From: Phlegmacium glaucopus
Lineage: Eukaryota; Basidiomycota; Agaricomycetes; Agaricales; Cortinariaceae
Assembly: GCA_015039465.1 (NCBI GenBank)
Contig: MU130154.1
Coordinates: 895,275-959,274, forward strand
Direction of reading: 5' to 3'
Length of the DNA: 64,000 nt
Every line of letters begins with the position of its first letter. Position 1 is the first letter of the stretch. Below, piece after piece: positions 46,704-60,200 of this stretch. A program made the translations under genes and the position numbers. The notes beneath the pieces are model-generated. The model was given only the letters and a program-made list of their open reading frames with translations, was not told where the DNA came from and did not search any database.

Positions 46704-47685
46704 AATGACGATGCAAAAAAATCGTTACATCTTGAGCACTACCTTGGAGATGGAATATGCATTAGTGAGGCCCGGTAAATTTTGCGCTTGGTCGATGGAG
46801 CCGAACTCAGATGTCACGTCGCACGAAGACAGTCTCCTTTGCGTACCACCCGATCGGAGGTATCCATGGCATCGTCTAACCTGTTCCGTTTCGATTCATG
46901 TCATCTGCTGGCTGTTGACCATTGAGGCTATTCATCTTCGTCCCCTCCAGGTAGACGTGGAAACCTATGCCCTTTGTTGGAGAGAAGAGGACAAAGTCGT
47001 GCTCGGTGTCCTGACAATAATCACGCCATCACTGGAGATGATCTGCCTTATCAGTGCCTTATCCGGGGACATTTCAAATTTAAGGTTTAGAAAGATTTTC
47101 TTGCACCCTGGTCTAACCCTGTTCGGTAATACTGGCTAGATCGGCCTGTACACATCTACTTATCCAAATGCTCAGGACTTGGCTCGCCCGAAACAGGGAT
47201 TCCTGGAAATTCTAATTGTCCAGTTTCTTGATCTGAGTTCTGGGCCATCAGTTATTCAAGCTCTCTTCAAGTTCTCCACACACACAGTGCCAGTGCTGAG
47301 TATATTCAACACAAGAATATCCTGTCCTATAATCACCATCCATGAAATTTGTCGTAAACCATCTGATGGTCTACTGTCTTGGACTTATCTTATCATCCAG
47401 TACAACTTGCACTTACACTCGCACTGAGCATTGCATATCGTATTATCCCTCATTTTCGATGCTAAGCTTGAAGATGCTACAGCTTCGCACAACAACACAG
47501 GCGGGAGATTGGCCTGGTAACGTTCTATCCTGGGTTTGTGATATGTAAAATTTCGAGCTTAACCATTATCAAGTTCTCCAATTGAATCCAATGTACTTAC
47601 TTGTTCTATCATGAAGGTACGTGTCGATTTTACAGTATGTTGTTGATACATGTGTCCATAAATGTTCATTGATATGCTTGATACA
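46704..47685. other. Intergenic region, no recognised gene
   Basis: The open frame 46705-47139 (144 codons) is the longest, but its composition shows no known motif and I do not support it as a gene. The remainder is the 3' flank of the Ctf4 gene. Confidence 0.4.
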
Positions 47686-50600
47686 CTAGACTTCGGAACT
47701 TGGTACATCTAATAATATTGTGGGTGATTCATCAACAAGCTGCGTCTCTTCCCAAATCAGTGAGTCTTGACTGTCGTGCAAGGTCTCCATTGCGCTATCA
47801 AATACATCGACCTCGGACATAGTCACATCAGTCGACTGCGATTCTGTGTAGGTGTCCTTTTGCGCTTCTAGCGACCCGCTATCGGACTTCTTAGTCGTTC
47901 GCGAGGATTTGTCAGTCTTAGGAAGCATTGAGAATAGAGTTGCCTGTTTCGAACCCTCTTTTCTCTCTTTGTTCTTTGTTGAAGCAGGAGGTCCTAAAAT
48001 AGGAGTCAGATTTCACGAGCAATTTCCAAACATCAAGTAGAAACCGACTTTTCCTGGGGCCAGTTTCTGCCTCAGCGGCGTCCACTTTATCAAAGAAGCT
48101 TTCGCTCTTTTGAATCATTCTATTAGGTTCAGCTTTTCTAGCAAAGGGGTTCTTAGCAGTTTCAAGCCCAGCTTTACGCGCAAAAGGATTGTTTTCTGAA
48201 ATAGAAATCACAATTAGCAAATGAACCGCCCGTCCAGTAAACAGTTGGATTTTACTGACTTATTTTCGGTGGCGGCATCATCAACACGTCCGAGCTGGGG
48301 AACGACTCAGGGTCTACACGTTTCCGTTTACCGTCAGTCGAGGGAGGAGAGTCTGGGATCAATGAATCATCCCATGAGAGTCGTTCTGGTATCTGTGTTG
48401 ATGGGACTACAGAGCTATAGCGACTTTTTTCAATCACTGGGACAGTGACGCGTGCCATTCCTGGCCTTTCTATTGTTGGAGGGGGACGACTGTCAGCGAG
48501 GGGATCGAAGCGAGAGGCCGCGATCGTTGGTGCAGCAAGCTGACGAAGAGGTGGTTCAGCTTTAAGCCAACGCCGTCGCTTGTTACGGGCAAGTATAAGC
48601 CTATCTTCATTTTCTTCTCGATCAGCCTTGATGATTGCGATCTTCTCTTTAAGACCAACTAGGTGATAGAAGTCTGCTATCTTCATCGCTGCATCAAAAG
48701 AGACAGTATGGTGTAAGAGCTTTGTCAATTCGATCGCCCTTGGAACGTTGTCTGATTTGCATGCTGCTTGAATGAGTAAGATAAATTCCTTGTCCATCGC
48801 CTTCTCTCGGGTAAGGATATCATCAGTGGTAAGCTCATCGTCGAGACAATCCATCAACATTTGAATTTGAAGGAATTCACGTTCAATCCTGTCAAACGAG
48901 AAATCAGCCAGGTGGATGCCATAAAATAAAGCCTTCAAACTATACTTTTCTTCTTGAGGTGCTTCGTGCCGGAAAGGCATCCGCATCGGTAACTCTTGTA
49001 TTAGAGGTCTAGGGAAAGCTGGATGCTCTTGCCTTCCCTAAAATGCGAACGTCAACGATGTAGAGGCACTATGCACAAAAAAAAAACAGATGCACACCTT
49101 CAATATCAAACACATCAAATTACTCTCCGTGACACCAACTGGCCAGTAGGATTCATCCTTTCCTTGCCGTCGTTCCAATAAATTTGTATCCACAACTCGA
49201 GCCCACGAAGCATGATGGGGAATTCGATACTTGGTCAACACATGTACGCAACCAGTGCTGTCATACATGACTGGAGCCTGGCGATACGTAATGGTAAATA
49301 ACGAAATTTCAGATCACGTTGAACACTTACGCCCAAGTTTGTAAGGCCAACCCATTTCAGAGTGTGACCTTTCGGTACAGGAAGGACGTCTCGCTGTCGG
49401 ACACTAAAGTCTTCAAAGTTGATGACAGTATAAGAAAGATTTTGAGATCCTAGAAACAGCACCAGTTAGGGCAACCCGAGGTATACAAGAAGCATGAGAA
49501 CCAACCATCAATCGTTGTGGAGCCTGCTCGGTGAACAACGAAGACCCATTCAGGTCCAGCTACCATCGTGACAAAGTCGCCACCCAGGGCCATGATACGT
49601 CGTTCCCGACCAGTTCCAGATAAAAAGGTTAGATCGTTTTCGGTAGTCGCTATCACAACATGGCCATAACCTTCCAGTTCACTATCAGTTCCATCCTTGG
49701 ATGAAAGCGGCAAAGCGCCAGCAGTTACGCCCAAACATCGAGACCCTTTCCGTTTCAAAGGATAGCTCCATTCCTTGGTCTGGAAAGTGCTGTAGGGTTT
49801 AAAAACTACCTCGGCAGAGTGATCACCCTCTGGCGGACAAGCAAAAACCGCTCCTCTCTCCCCTAAAAACCATGTCCGGCAAATTTAACCTAATACACCA
49901 AACTAAAGAAATAAATCTGACACACCCAGATATCCGATGTCGTGTTTAAATGAATCCGTGAAGTGATAACCTTTTCGTAGTGAACGGTCAAAGAAGTCAA
50001 CATTGACGATATGGTGTGTGTCTTGGTCCGTGACTTCAATAACACCAATCATATTATAAGCTGAATATAAAATGGATTAGATAACTTCGATTATTTAACC
50101 AAGACCTTAGAATTACCCAAATATCTTTTCTTATTATCCATAGGAGTCGAGCCTGGCTGGAAAGGCGGTTGAGCTTTCGTAATGCTCACTGATAATAAGT
50201 CATTAATCAAAGCATCCCCGCAAGTGAACGAAACATACATAGACTCACCCATTTCCTTTACAAAGCCATCACGTTGTCCGACGTTGGGCTCGGCATGCAA
50301 TGCGCCGTCCATGTCGTCTACGATCCACCCGTCGTCTACGTCAAGCATATCATCGTTCAAGTCCACATCTGCAGCATCGTCATTTGCACCCTTCACGGAG
50401 TCTTGAGAATCGTCGCCAAAAAGATCGAGCCCAGTGCTCAGCTTTGTTGGAATTGTAGCAGACCCATTGGTAGAAATTGAGTTCTTTACAGGGTCTGGGA
50501 AAGTGTCCGAAATAGCCTTCGGCCATCGAGTGAATACTCCGTCTGTGTCTGTCCATGCAATGAGGTTTTCTCGTGGAGAGAAGGCGACATTTGTAATGGT

Positions 50601-51808
50601 TGAGCCTGGGTTCCCAGATTGACTAAACCAAAAAAAAAATCGATAGACTGGAGTACTGCGCTTAAAAAATGCTTACTTTGCAATTATACGTCGAGTTTGT
50701 GTCGACCAAACGTGTACTCGGGACTGGGAGGCAGAAGCAAGGTATACGCCATTTGAGGACAGAGCAAGCGCTGTGATAGAGCCTGACACATTTTTGTCGG
50801 TAAAAGTGGACGTTTTAGACCAATCCGTGCGCGATATGGTTATAATTTCTGAAAACAGATAATAATTTCAAGACACCCTCGCAAATAGGACATAACTAAC
50901 CATGTCCTCGGGTTGCAATGAAGAAATATTGCCCAGATGTGTGCCACACCACAGAGCAATCATATGAGAACTCAGGTGACCTACGGTTATCTGTTGTGAA
51001 TGTCTACCTCTTATATCAAGAACACTTCACGTACTCTGAATCAATCACAGCTGGAATTATCCCTTCAAGAGTCTTTTCAATGACTGGTGGATCTGTTGCC
51101 ATATTCCACATGACGATTTTCCCATCACATGTGCATGTTGCCTACAACTACCCTCAGTACCGTTGTCAACCGTCAACTACATTCAACGCACCAAGAGAGT
51201 ACCTGATGGGTGCCACGTTGCGCTACGGACGCTGGACGTATACCCTTCCAATCGATTGACCTTGAGCATATTTTCTATATCAACAACCTTGACGAATAAT
51301 TCGCTTTGAATTAAATGGCATAAATAACTTGATAGAATCAATAGTATGAGGCTCACTCAGAGGCTACCGCGACTCTCCGACCTTTTGGGTCGATAGCAAT
51401 ATATCGGACAGGAACTCCTGCGGCGGATGTCAAGGGCGCATCAAATTGGCAAGAATCTTTGGAATATCTTCGAACTTCTGTGTCCTCGCTACTGGAAAAC
51501 CAGCAGTCATCCTACAGCGTCCATGATCACCATTAGCTCGAACCTCGCAATCGAGCTACAACACATACTGCGGCAGCGACACAAGTTACAGCACCCTCTG
51601 CTTCAGCTGCAGTCTCAGGTTCTTGCCCTGCTCCTTCGTTCACATTCCATATCCTCACAATACAATCTTGTCCGCCAGTGAATGCCCGTCTGTCGTAAAA
51701 TCAACGCCATAAAAGTCTATAAGGATGAGCAACATACAATCCATCCTTGGCAAACGCAAGACATGTGTACCCTCTGCCATGTGAGGAGCTTGTTATTAGT
51801 TTTGACAT
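47686..51808 (-). CDS. mcl1: DNA polymerase alpha-binding replisome adaptor Ctf4/Mcl1 (WDHD1 homologue)
   Basis: Links the CMG helicase to polymerase alpha and supports sister-chromatid cohesion. The start at 51808 ([23 protein letters not shown]) opens an N-terminal WD40 propeller: [69 protein letters not shown]. An acidic linker ([18 protein letters not shown]) follows. The second propeller and the SepB-like trimerisation and helical domain come next: [70 protein letters not shown]. The tail has two NPFARKA repeats, an [10 protein letters not shown] motif and [10 protein letters not shown], a PIP-box-like sequence. About ten exons. The stop is at 47686. Confidence 0.92.
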
Positions 51809-52658
51809 ATCAGTTGGTGTCCACCCTAGTTTTGGCCTAGATATTGAGCTGGAGTTGAATTGGGGGCTCGGAGTAGAGGTTTGGAGGCCAAAAGACGCGT
51901 CAATACGCGATCCGTCACATATCCAGTCACGCGTTCGTTACGACCCGGCTACTCCGACTTGACTCCGACACTGAGCGCTGAGCCTTGCAGGCACTCATAA
52001 GTAATTCGTGGTCTGAAGCTGAAGTTTCGAACGTTGACCGTTGAACCTTTTTGTATACATCTAGTATACGGTTGTGCTCACTCTTCATGGGATGTTTTAT
52101 TTTTTGTCTACGACGGACTCTCAAGCTAAGTATGACATTCGACGTCTACAGATGTATCATTGTATACAGCCAGCTGACCCTTCTATTTGGCTATGAGAGA
52201 CAGGTCTAATGGTTCTACACATAAATGTGGCATCTTTGGTCCGTCTAGCATTGGATTTTCTCCCACACCACCTCAATATCGATGATCATGACAATGACAG
52301 ACATGACCCATCTCAGTTCCCACCGTAGCTTTATTGTTCTGCTCAAAACAAGTCTAGTATTGCCCTTCTGCACTGATGGTGATGTATATTTCCATTCACG
52401 TTCGTTTCCAGCCTGAGTGCGCTCTAACCTCGATCATTGGCATGTCGACATGATCATTGATGACAGTTGGACAGTGGTTAAGTATAGAATGCACGCTCAA
52501 TGTTCGTGCCAAATTCTATATCTATGGCACCGGCGCTCGAAACCAACACGGATTTGATTCAGAAACCGGTTTTCTTGATTTCGCATTAAGAAGAAACGTG
52601 ATGTGGATTTGTTGCTCCTTCAGTTGCTCCTTTCCAAACTTCTCTGGTACCAACTCTC
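51809..52658. other. Intergenic region between divergent genes
   Basis: Promoter space for Ctf4/Mcl1 and the membrane protein at 52659. The frame 52457-52978 overlaps the real gene in another phase and is a shadow. Confidence 0.4.
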
Positions 52659-53219
52659 ATGGGCGCATTTCATCAGTATCTCTTCTCGCTCATTTGCACA
52701 TCCTTAAGCATCTCAGTGGCAAGCACTTCTTTCGCTGCTTTGGCCATCACATTGTCTCCCGCACTATGGCTCATTCCTGCAGTCGTCATCATAGCTTTCA
52801 TCTATCACACACTCGTATTGCTTATCGCCCACTCCGAGACCTACTCGACTCCTCGCATCTACCAAACGTCTTCCATTACATGCGCCTACCTACTGACCTC
52901 GTTGTGGACGGCGATTTTTGTGATGTCGGTGACATTCACTTCCCTTGTCTTAACCAAAAAATGGGCCACCACGAATAATAAGATGCACATATGGATGATC
53001 CTTATTTCTGTACTCTCACTAATCGAGATAATGGTTATGGGCTTTATAGCCATAATATCTCACAAAGAGTTGAGGCAGCTCCGATACAAACAGAAGTGGG
53101 AGTGGAGGAATGGCGGGCCCGTTGGTAATACGGCAAAGTGGAGGTCAGCTGCCACTTATGCTCATGGCATCTTGAAAACTGACAAATGGTCTAGTGGCTT
53201 TGTGCAGTCATCAGCCTGA
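52659..53219 (+). CDS. Small four-helix membrane protein, unknown function
   Basis: A single exon of 186 residues with four hydrophobic segments: about residues 5-30, ALWLIPAVVIIAFIYHTLVLLIA, ITCAYLLTSLWTAIFVMSVTF and MILISVLSLIEIMVMGFIAII. A basic cytosolic tail follows (KELRQLRYKQKWEWRNGG). The pattern resembles the many lineage-specific MARVEL-like proteins of mushrooms, but no signature motif was identified. Confidence 0.7.
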   Translation: MGAFHQYLFSLICTSLSISVASTSFAALAITLSPALWLIPAVVIIAFIYHTLVLLIAHSETYSTPRIYQTSSITCAYLLTSLWTAIFVMSVTFTSLVLTKKWATTNNKMHIWMILISVLSLIEIMVMGFIAIISHKELRQLRYKQKWEWRNGGPVGNTAKWRSAATYAHGILKTDKWSSGFVQSSA

Positions 53220-53501
53220 TCATGTTCGATTCAATACTATTTATTGTCACGGTAATCGACATATCATTTTACTGGTTTCCGAGTTTCAATCCACTGATAT
53301 ATCATGATATTTATGTATACGATGTCTTGGTTACAAAGATTAACAACAATTACGACTATAACGACCTTCCTATACCCTTATTTAGGTAGTCACCCTATGC
53401 TATATACCTCGAGCCTTCCGTTGACATGAAAGCAGCTTAAAAAGTCAGGCGACCTGCTCGGAGCAAGGGTACGTGTTGGAATACACTTCATGATCATCAA
53501 T

Positions 53502-56365
53502 TCACTTAGTTTCTGTACCTTCCATATCACTATCAGATAAGCGTTGAAACTTGTCTTTACTTAGGCCTGTATCACCATCTTCAATGGGAACCATAGCAGC
53601 AAACGACTCTGCTAAAGAGCCGACCGTTGTCACCGCCATATCGAGCACAGCTTCCACTCGTTTTTTCAGTGCCGCGTCGGAACTGGCGACAGTCTGTTAA
53701 TGAAGAGCCCATCAGTTACCTGATATTGCAAAAAAATGAAATAGTTACCATTGATATCAAACTGATTTGAGCAAGGGCATCATCAAGTCGAACCAAAAAG
53801 GATGGTTCACTTCCATCTTCAGCCGGTTCGTCAGGACTAACTTCCGGCATATGCAATTCGACTTCTCCGAAGTGGGCCTCGAGGAACATGGCCAAACGTT
53901 GGATCCTCATAACCGAAGACGATTCGCCTTCAGTATCCGCATGCGGATGGGAGTGGGCGTGAGAATGGGCGTTTGTGGTCACTCCACGACCAAGTCAACA
54001 CGAATGAGGACAGGATGCATATAATAAAAATAAATGAAAAATAAAACATACATTTTACAGAAGCAGGGCTTTTGTCTATTCCAGTCACAAGCGCCAAGGT
54101 CGAATCCGCGATCATGTCATTGCTAGAGCTGGACTCCCATTCAATTGTCAGTTCATGTTCTTGGGTATGCTTGATATCAACGACGCCCATAACCTAAATG
54201 GTAAACAGTAAGAGGTACAGGAGATTGGAGGAACCATTAGACACACACCCGCATTGTTGGAATGCCATCCTTGTCCAGCCCTTCTTGGACGCTGCCATAC
54301 ATCCCTTCGAGATGCCATCTGACCAAATGCCACCCAACCCCTAGAACAATCTTTTGGCGTTGGACAAGAGTACATGTTGAAAGACCTGCGAAGTCACGCA
54401 AATCACGAGGGTCGAGCAATGTGTATGAGTAATCTTTTGACACGAGCAACCCAGACAGAATATCATTAGTTTGTGGCGGTTTGTCTGCAAGAGTGCCAAT
54501 TGCCTGAAGATAATTGTGAATAAGCCGTACAATTTTTAGACCTTTAACCTGCCTTTGCAACCCGTTCACCCCTGAAAGAAAGATTCAATGTTTCAAGATT
54601 ACGGGGGGTATGTATTTTAACGTCCTCGTCCCGTTCTTTGTAGCGAGACGTCATAGCGGCACGCAAACGTCCCATGGCTGTCTGTTCGCCATGAACGAGA
54701 ACCTAGAAAATAATCATTGAACCCTCAAGAAATGAGACTAGGTCATGTAAAGGACCTACGACATGCTGTGCTTTGACGAGCTCGATGAATTCAGAGTTTT
54801 GTGAATAGTCAACATGAGCGCTGAATGAGATATATTCGACTGATATTTTTCTTGGGATTGTTGTTCCTTTCAAGGTAACAAAGTCTTCAGGTTCGTCCAG
54901 GATATCCTAAATTTAAGGCAGATTAAGTTCAGGTTCCATGGTCTGGTAAGGATAGAAGTGGAAACAGCTAAATATCCATTGTGTTCTAAGTATATACAAG
55001 AAAGTGTGGATGGAATACATTTCCCTATATACGGACCACTGATTATGTGACTCACCCTGGCTGGCGTTCCCTCAACAGAATACCCAGTGACAATGAGACC
55101 ATTCCGCGAATCGGGTGCCCACAGTTCAAAAAGTTCACGGCTTGGACCAACATGCATGAATCCAGGACTTGCAAGTACAACACAAGGAGGACCTTCAGCA
55201 ATCTTTTTCTCCCAACCGCGGGTTTGTGGTACATTAGATATATGCCTGGTGATGAAATGAAAAGCATACGAATTGAGACAGTCAAGACACGCACTTGAAA
55301 ACAAACGGGTTGTCTCGTTTGGCAAACCGTGAGCGGATGTTGGAATTCATAGTATGGATATACGTTTGATACACTGCCATGCATTTCCGGGCAAGACTCG
55401 ATGCATAATAAATTGGGACATTATGCAAATCGGGATGTTTCTTCCAGTACTCATCCAGAATAAGGAGTAACTCTTGAGCTCGACCCAAGGCGAATGCTGG
55501 GAGAAGAACATGCCCTTCTCGACGAATAATGGAATGTACTAGCGTTGTGAAGCGCTCTTCTTTTTCCTCACGGCTTTCCGAACTTTGGACGCCATAAGTA
55601 CTTTCAACAATCAGAACATCTGGGCGAATGGGCGGCAGCTCCGCTTTTACAAGGTGTCGATCTTCCTCCCGAGAATAGTCTCCAGTGTAAAGAATTTTGA
55701 GTCCAGCAATGTCGATTAGGAACATACAAGCTCCAAGAACGTGTCCTGCATGATACGGCGTGAAAGAGACCCCAGGACACACAGTGATTAACTGGTGGGC
55801 AGATATAGGGATAATAGATGCCAGAGACATTGACATATCCAGAGGTGAGAACAGAGCATCCGAGGAGGAAGAGCTGAGGGATGACGTTGAATGCAATTTA
55901 TACAACATTTGATTTTTTCGCACCTCATTCGAACATAGTCCTGCATCATGAATTTGTGAACTGCTTTCGTTGGGTGGGTCATATAAACTTTCCCTTTACC
56001 ATCCCTAAAATTTGTCTAACACAAAGATTCAGAACATAAATGACCTCGACAGAAACAGCCAAAAGAACTTTTTCAGTTATATATGTCAGCGCTGCAGCAT
56101 GGTCCAGGTGAAAGCTGCATTAGTTGCGGTTAACTCAAGATACTATAATCAATAGTTGCTCTTCTCACTGAGTAATAAGAATCGCATCAACTGTACTCCA
56201 ATCTAACTCATCGATGAAAGGAAGGGAAGCCATCCCACTGTGCGCAGGATGAACCCCTGCATCACATACAATAGTTCTTCCCCGGTACTGGAGCACACAA
56301 CAAGACCGTCCAACTTCTTGACCAGCACCAAGCATAGTCACACTCAGGGTGGGTGTATCCGCCAT
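53502..56365 (-). CDS. ysh1: Cleavage and polyadenylation endonuclease Ysh1/CPSF73
   Basis: The pre-mRNA 3'-end-processing nuclease (metallo-beta-lactamase/beta-CASP). It starts at 56365: [20 protein letters not shown]. An intron splits the signature, which splices to [17 protein letters not shown] (HxHxDH zinc motif). [15 protein letters not shown] gives the next His and [14 protein letters not shown] the bridging Asp. [17 protein letters not shown] is beta-CASP motif [16 protein letters not shown] and [14 protein letters not shown] hold motifs B and C. The C-terminal domain ([20 protein letters not shown]) binds CPSF100-type partners. All metal ligands are present. It ends SDMEGTETK at 53502. 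Confidence 0.95.
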
Positions 56366-56486
56366 CTCGAAGAACTGAACGCGACGATGGTCTCAAGCAG
56401 AGAGCAAGACGTCGCTGTTTGAATTTGAATGCGACTCATTCCGCGTTTGCTTGCGTAAGCAACCAAACTTTGTTTTTTTTTTCTGG
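56366..56486. promoter_or_regulatory. Short bidirectional promoter, ysh1 / small basic protein gene
   Basis: 121 bp separate two divergent start codons. A T-rich run (TTTGTTTTTTTTTTC) lies just ahead of the rightward gene. Confidence 0.5.
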
Positions 56487-56796
56487 ATGGCCGATCCCAA
56501 GCGTCTCAAGTCTACAAGGAATGGAGGAAAGAAGAAAGGCGCTACGAAACAAGCCATGAAGAAAAAACAACTCTCATATAAATCTAAAAACGATGATCTG
56601 CGCGAAGTTTTAGACCGTCAAGCACAGTCTCTCTATCCCGTGCGTCCCAGGCTCATGTATATATTTTAACGGGGATGTTTGATATATTACGCAGATGTAT
56701 GGTGTCGCGGAGTCAATTCCACAAGTCAGCGTTGCGCCGGCGCATGATATATCACAAACCTTGGCCGACGTTTTGGTAAATTTGGGAAAGTTGTGA
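56487..56796 (+). CDS. Small basic protein, unknown function (two exons, about 84 residues)
   Basis: Exon 1 (56487-56639, 51 codons) reads MADPKRLKSTRNGGKKKGAT and continues with more lysines. Exon 2 (56695-56796) reads MYGVAESIPQVSVAPAHDI and ends NLGKL. The GTGCGT donor and TTACGCAG acceptor preserve the frame, and exon lengths are exact multiples of three. The Lys-rich start suggests nucleic-acid contact or nuclear localisation. It is easily missed because of its size. No family was recognised. Confidence 0.6.
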
Positions 56797-57249
56797 AGGG
56801 CTCATCAATCTACAAGCTAGCCACCCATTGGTCATGTAGCCTAAAGTGCGCCAGTGGAACTGCTCTCTAAAATGTGTAGGTCCTACTTTATTTATTCTGC
56901 ATTTCCGGCCTCTCATACTGAGCCAACTGCAGAGCCAATTATATCTTTTCATGAGGGGACCAGTCTTTGCGAAATGTGATTTGCAGAGATATCCTCATCG
57001 GGGCATGAGCAGCATGGCATTCATCGAGGTAGCTACGTACAAAACGAACATGAAGTATTCCAGTTTGAGGCACGGATACATAATAGTTACTACAACAAAG
57101 TTAAGATGGTATATCTTTATGACAGCAAAACGAATGAAAGAAATAAAAAAATTCACAAGATTCCAGCATCACAAAGCTTATAACTAACTAATGACAAAAA
57201 AGAACATTTTCCGAATTAACCAGAATGGAACGAACATACATTTTCCCTT
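56797..57249. other. Intergenic region between convergent genes
   Basis: The 3' flanks of two genes. The frame at 56846-57187 has no recognisable protein character. Confidence 0.4.
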
Positions 57250-60200
57250 TCAACTCATGTCTTCCCATGCCAGGCGAGACACACCAACAGATAACTTGCC
57301 CAAATGTTTCCTCTGCTTCAGATTCTTGACCTCGGTATTGATCAAATCACGAAGACGTTCGAGGTCTAGGCTCCGTTCAGCCCGAGATCCCATAAGGATA
57401 TTGCGCCAGATCCCAGCAGCAGCAACTGAATTGTCGATGGGCAGCTGCATCGGGCGATGTAAACGGACCATTTTTTGCATAAGGTGATCTGGGCTGGGAT
57501 ACATTGCGTTTGGCCAGGCTACCCGAATAGCAAACCACCATCCCAGAGGCTGAGAAAAATAATCATAGACGGTCAATTGATATATCAAGTAGACAATGTG
57601 TATAACTTACTCGACCGTCAGGAAGTGTCCGCTCGGGATAGGAATCATATGTTGTTAGACCTCCATCAGGCAACGAGAATCTAGATTTAGAGTCAGGAGA
57701 CTGATCAAAAAGAATAGACCAAGGATTATGCACCTGTGCACCACCCAATGATTGGGATCCAATCGATGTTTCGCAAGGACCACCAAGAGACGTGGCATCC
57801 CCTCCAAACCAAATGGTGCCCATAGGTCTCTCAACATTCCACAAGCATCTCCATGTCGACCATTGTAAACAGCGTTATTGATCGAGTCAGCTACGTTGGG
57901 CGGCACAAACAGACGATCAACCACGCCATGTGGACTATCCGTCAACCTGGCACGAACATATCGCTTGTATGTCTGAGTCGACCAGATAGTCAATGCAACC
58001 TCGTCAACTTGCTGCCCTCGAGTACTACTGTTGAGTGCATTCTCGAGCTCGCTCATGGGCCAGACCATTGCCCAATTGAGTAAACGGCCATGGATACGCT
58101 GCCAAGGAGACATACGCTGGGCATCAGTGTTATAATCAACGGCACCCCATGGACCTTGTGGATGCACTGCCATCGCTTGGGTAGCTTCCTCAGGTAGGTC
58201 AGGAAGTGGTGGAGACAGTGATCGATCGCCCTCGCCCTCCCCTTCACCGTTTACATATCCATCACCATTGGTATCCGGAATCGTAGGTAGACCCGAAGGC
58301 TGAACATGGCCGTTGTCTTCATAGTCGTTATGGTCGTCATCACGGGCAAGTTCCCAACTCCTATGCGAGCGGCCAGATTGACTCCCTTGAGGTTTCTGTC
58401 GGAGCTTATACAATTCTTCTTCGAGGTACTGTTTACCAGGCGAATTATCCCTGTCATTCTCATTCTCCGATTGCTGGTAAACGCTCTGGGGAAGGGAACG
58501 GGTTTCCGCATCCGTATGGGGATTGTGGTTTTCGGTGAAGTCATCGTATTCACGAACAACATTGCCATCGTCGTCGATGAAGACATCTGTCGCTGGAGTG
58601 TGGTACATCGAATCTGCCAGGGTCCCGGTAGGTTGAGTTTGGATGTTGACTGTCTGTGTCATAGGAGTTTCCGTAGATTCATCGGCTTCATTAGCAAACC
58701 TCGAACCGCCATTGAAAGATCTGTCTCTTAAGCCCTCGATCTTAGGACCCAGAGACTCGATACGTTGTTGCATGAGCACGATCTCTCGTTTAAGATCAGA
58801 CGCCCATTTTGGTGGTTCCTGGGACATATCAGCTTGATGAATTGATAGGAATAGGAAGTGAAATACCTCAGGCAAATAATCTGCACGAAGGTGCACACTA
58901 GGATCGTGATCGTGAAATGACTTTCGGTATTGTCGTATCGACTGCCAAGAGGATGAGATGTGTTCTGTACAATTTCTAGGCCAAGAACATACCTCATTGT
59001 CATACTTCATACCAAGTTTTTTCACTCTCTGCCTGACTGCTTTCCTTAAAGCCTTCTTTACAATCTCGTGCTGAGCCGGATCGTTTTCTTGGTGGAGCAG
59101 AACGCACAGCTCCATATCATGGTAATGACTAGCAACCTCTGGTTCCAGTGGAGCAGCATAGATAGATGTACGAGGCGTTTGTGCTGCCAGTGCATCATGA
59201 ACGATACGCGCCTCTTCAGCATCCAGTCCTTCTGGAGAATGAGGTCTAGATGGTGTTGGCGTCACATCCTGATCCCTCTCAATGATCCTGCCAGAGCGAT
59301 ATGTATGGGAGGGAACGACAGACGGTGGCTTCGCCGCAGATATCTGCGAAAGAGGTTTGCCTCCTTCAATATGGGATAATACTTTGCTTTGACGAGAAGG
59401 CATCTTGGAGGGGGATGTCGATGCCACAGAGCGTTCTTTCTCAGGTTCTTCAGGAATCGTAAGCGCACGTCCTCTAACTGCAGCATTGAGAAGATCTTCT
59501 TGAGTTGGGGCATGCCGATATGGCGAGAACGGCCGGCTTTGATGGCCTCCAGACATGACCGATCCAGGTGGAGGGGAACGACCTTACAAAAGCAGTCAGC
59601 TGTTATGTTTGATCTAGAAGCTTCTCAATTTTACATACTACCACCATTACTATAGTGTGGCTTTGAAGCGAAAAGTTGGATTCTTTGGGAGGGCGAGTCA
59701 GGTGGTGATATTGAGGGTGCCATTGAACGTGCACGTGATTTTAAAACAGGGGAAGCATAACCCTCGGGGCTGGTATCCCCATCACCCATTCTACTTTCAG
59801 GCAATGGAGGATATACAGTGCCAATCTCTGTTGCACGCGTCACTTTTGACCTTCCAGAGAGGGGTGACCAAGGGCGCTGATCCACTTCACCTTTGTTTGT
59901 TGCTCTACTTTGAACACGAGAGGGAGGCTTAGGGGACTAAAAAAAAAGAAGAGAGTCAATGGTGAGATGATTTGGTGACACTATTTTCTCACGCACGGTT
60001 GTAATGTTGCGTTCGGAACCGGGACGCGATTTTGAAGATGGACTTTCGACATCAATGATCACTGAACTCTGTCGCGGCGTACTATGCGCAGAATTAGCAG
60101 GAGGAGGAGATGCCAATCTAGCCGAATAGTCATTTAATCCTCCTTCAGTTAGTCCTGTAACATTTCCTTGAACAGTATTACTCCGCGGCGTATCACCATT

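Noticed and set aside
46705..47139. 144-codon open frame after the Tc1-like element
   Set aside because: No motif, no splice partners and no similarity to known families could be seen.
58251..58731. Overlapping plus and minus frames over the large disordered protein
   Set aside because: They are shadows of the long minus-strand coding exon, which has consistent composition and exon joins.
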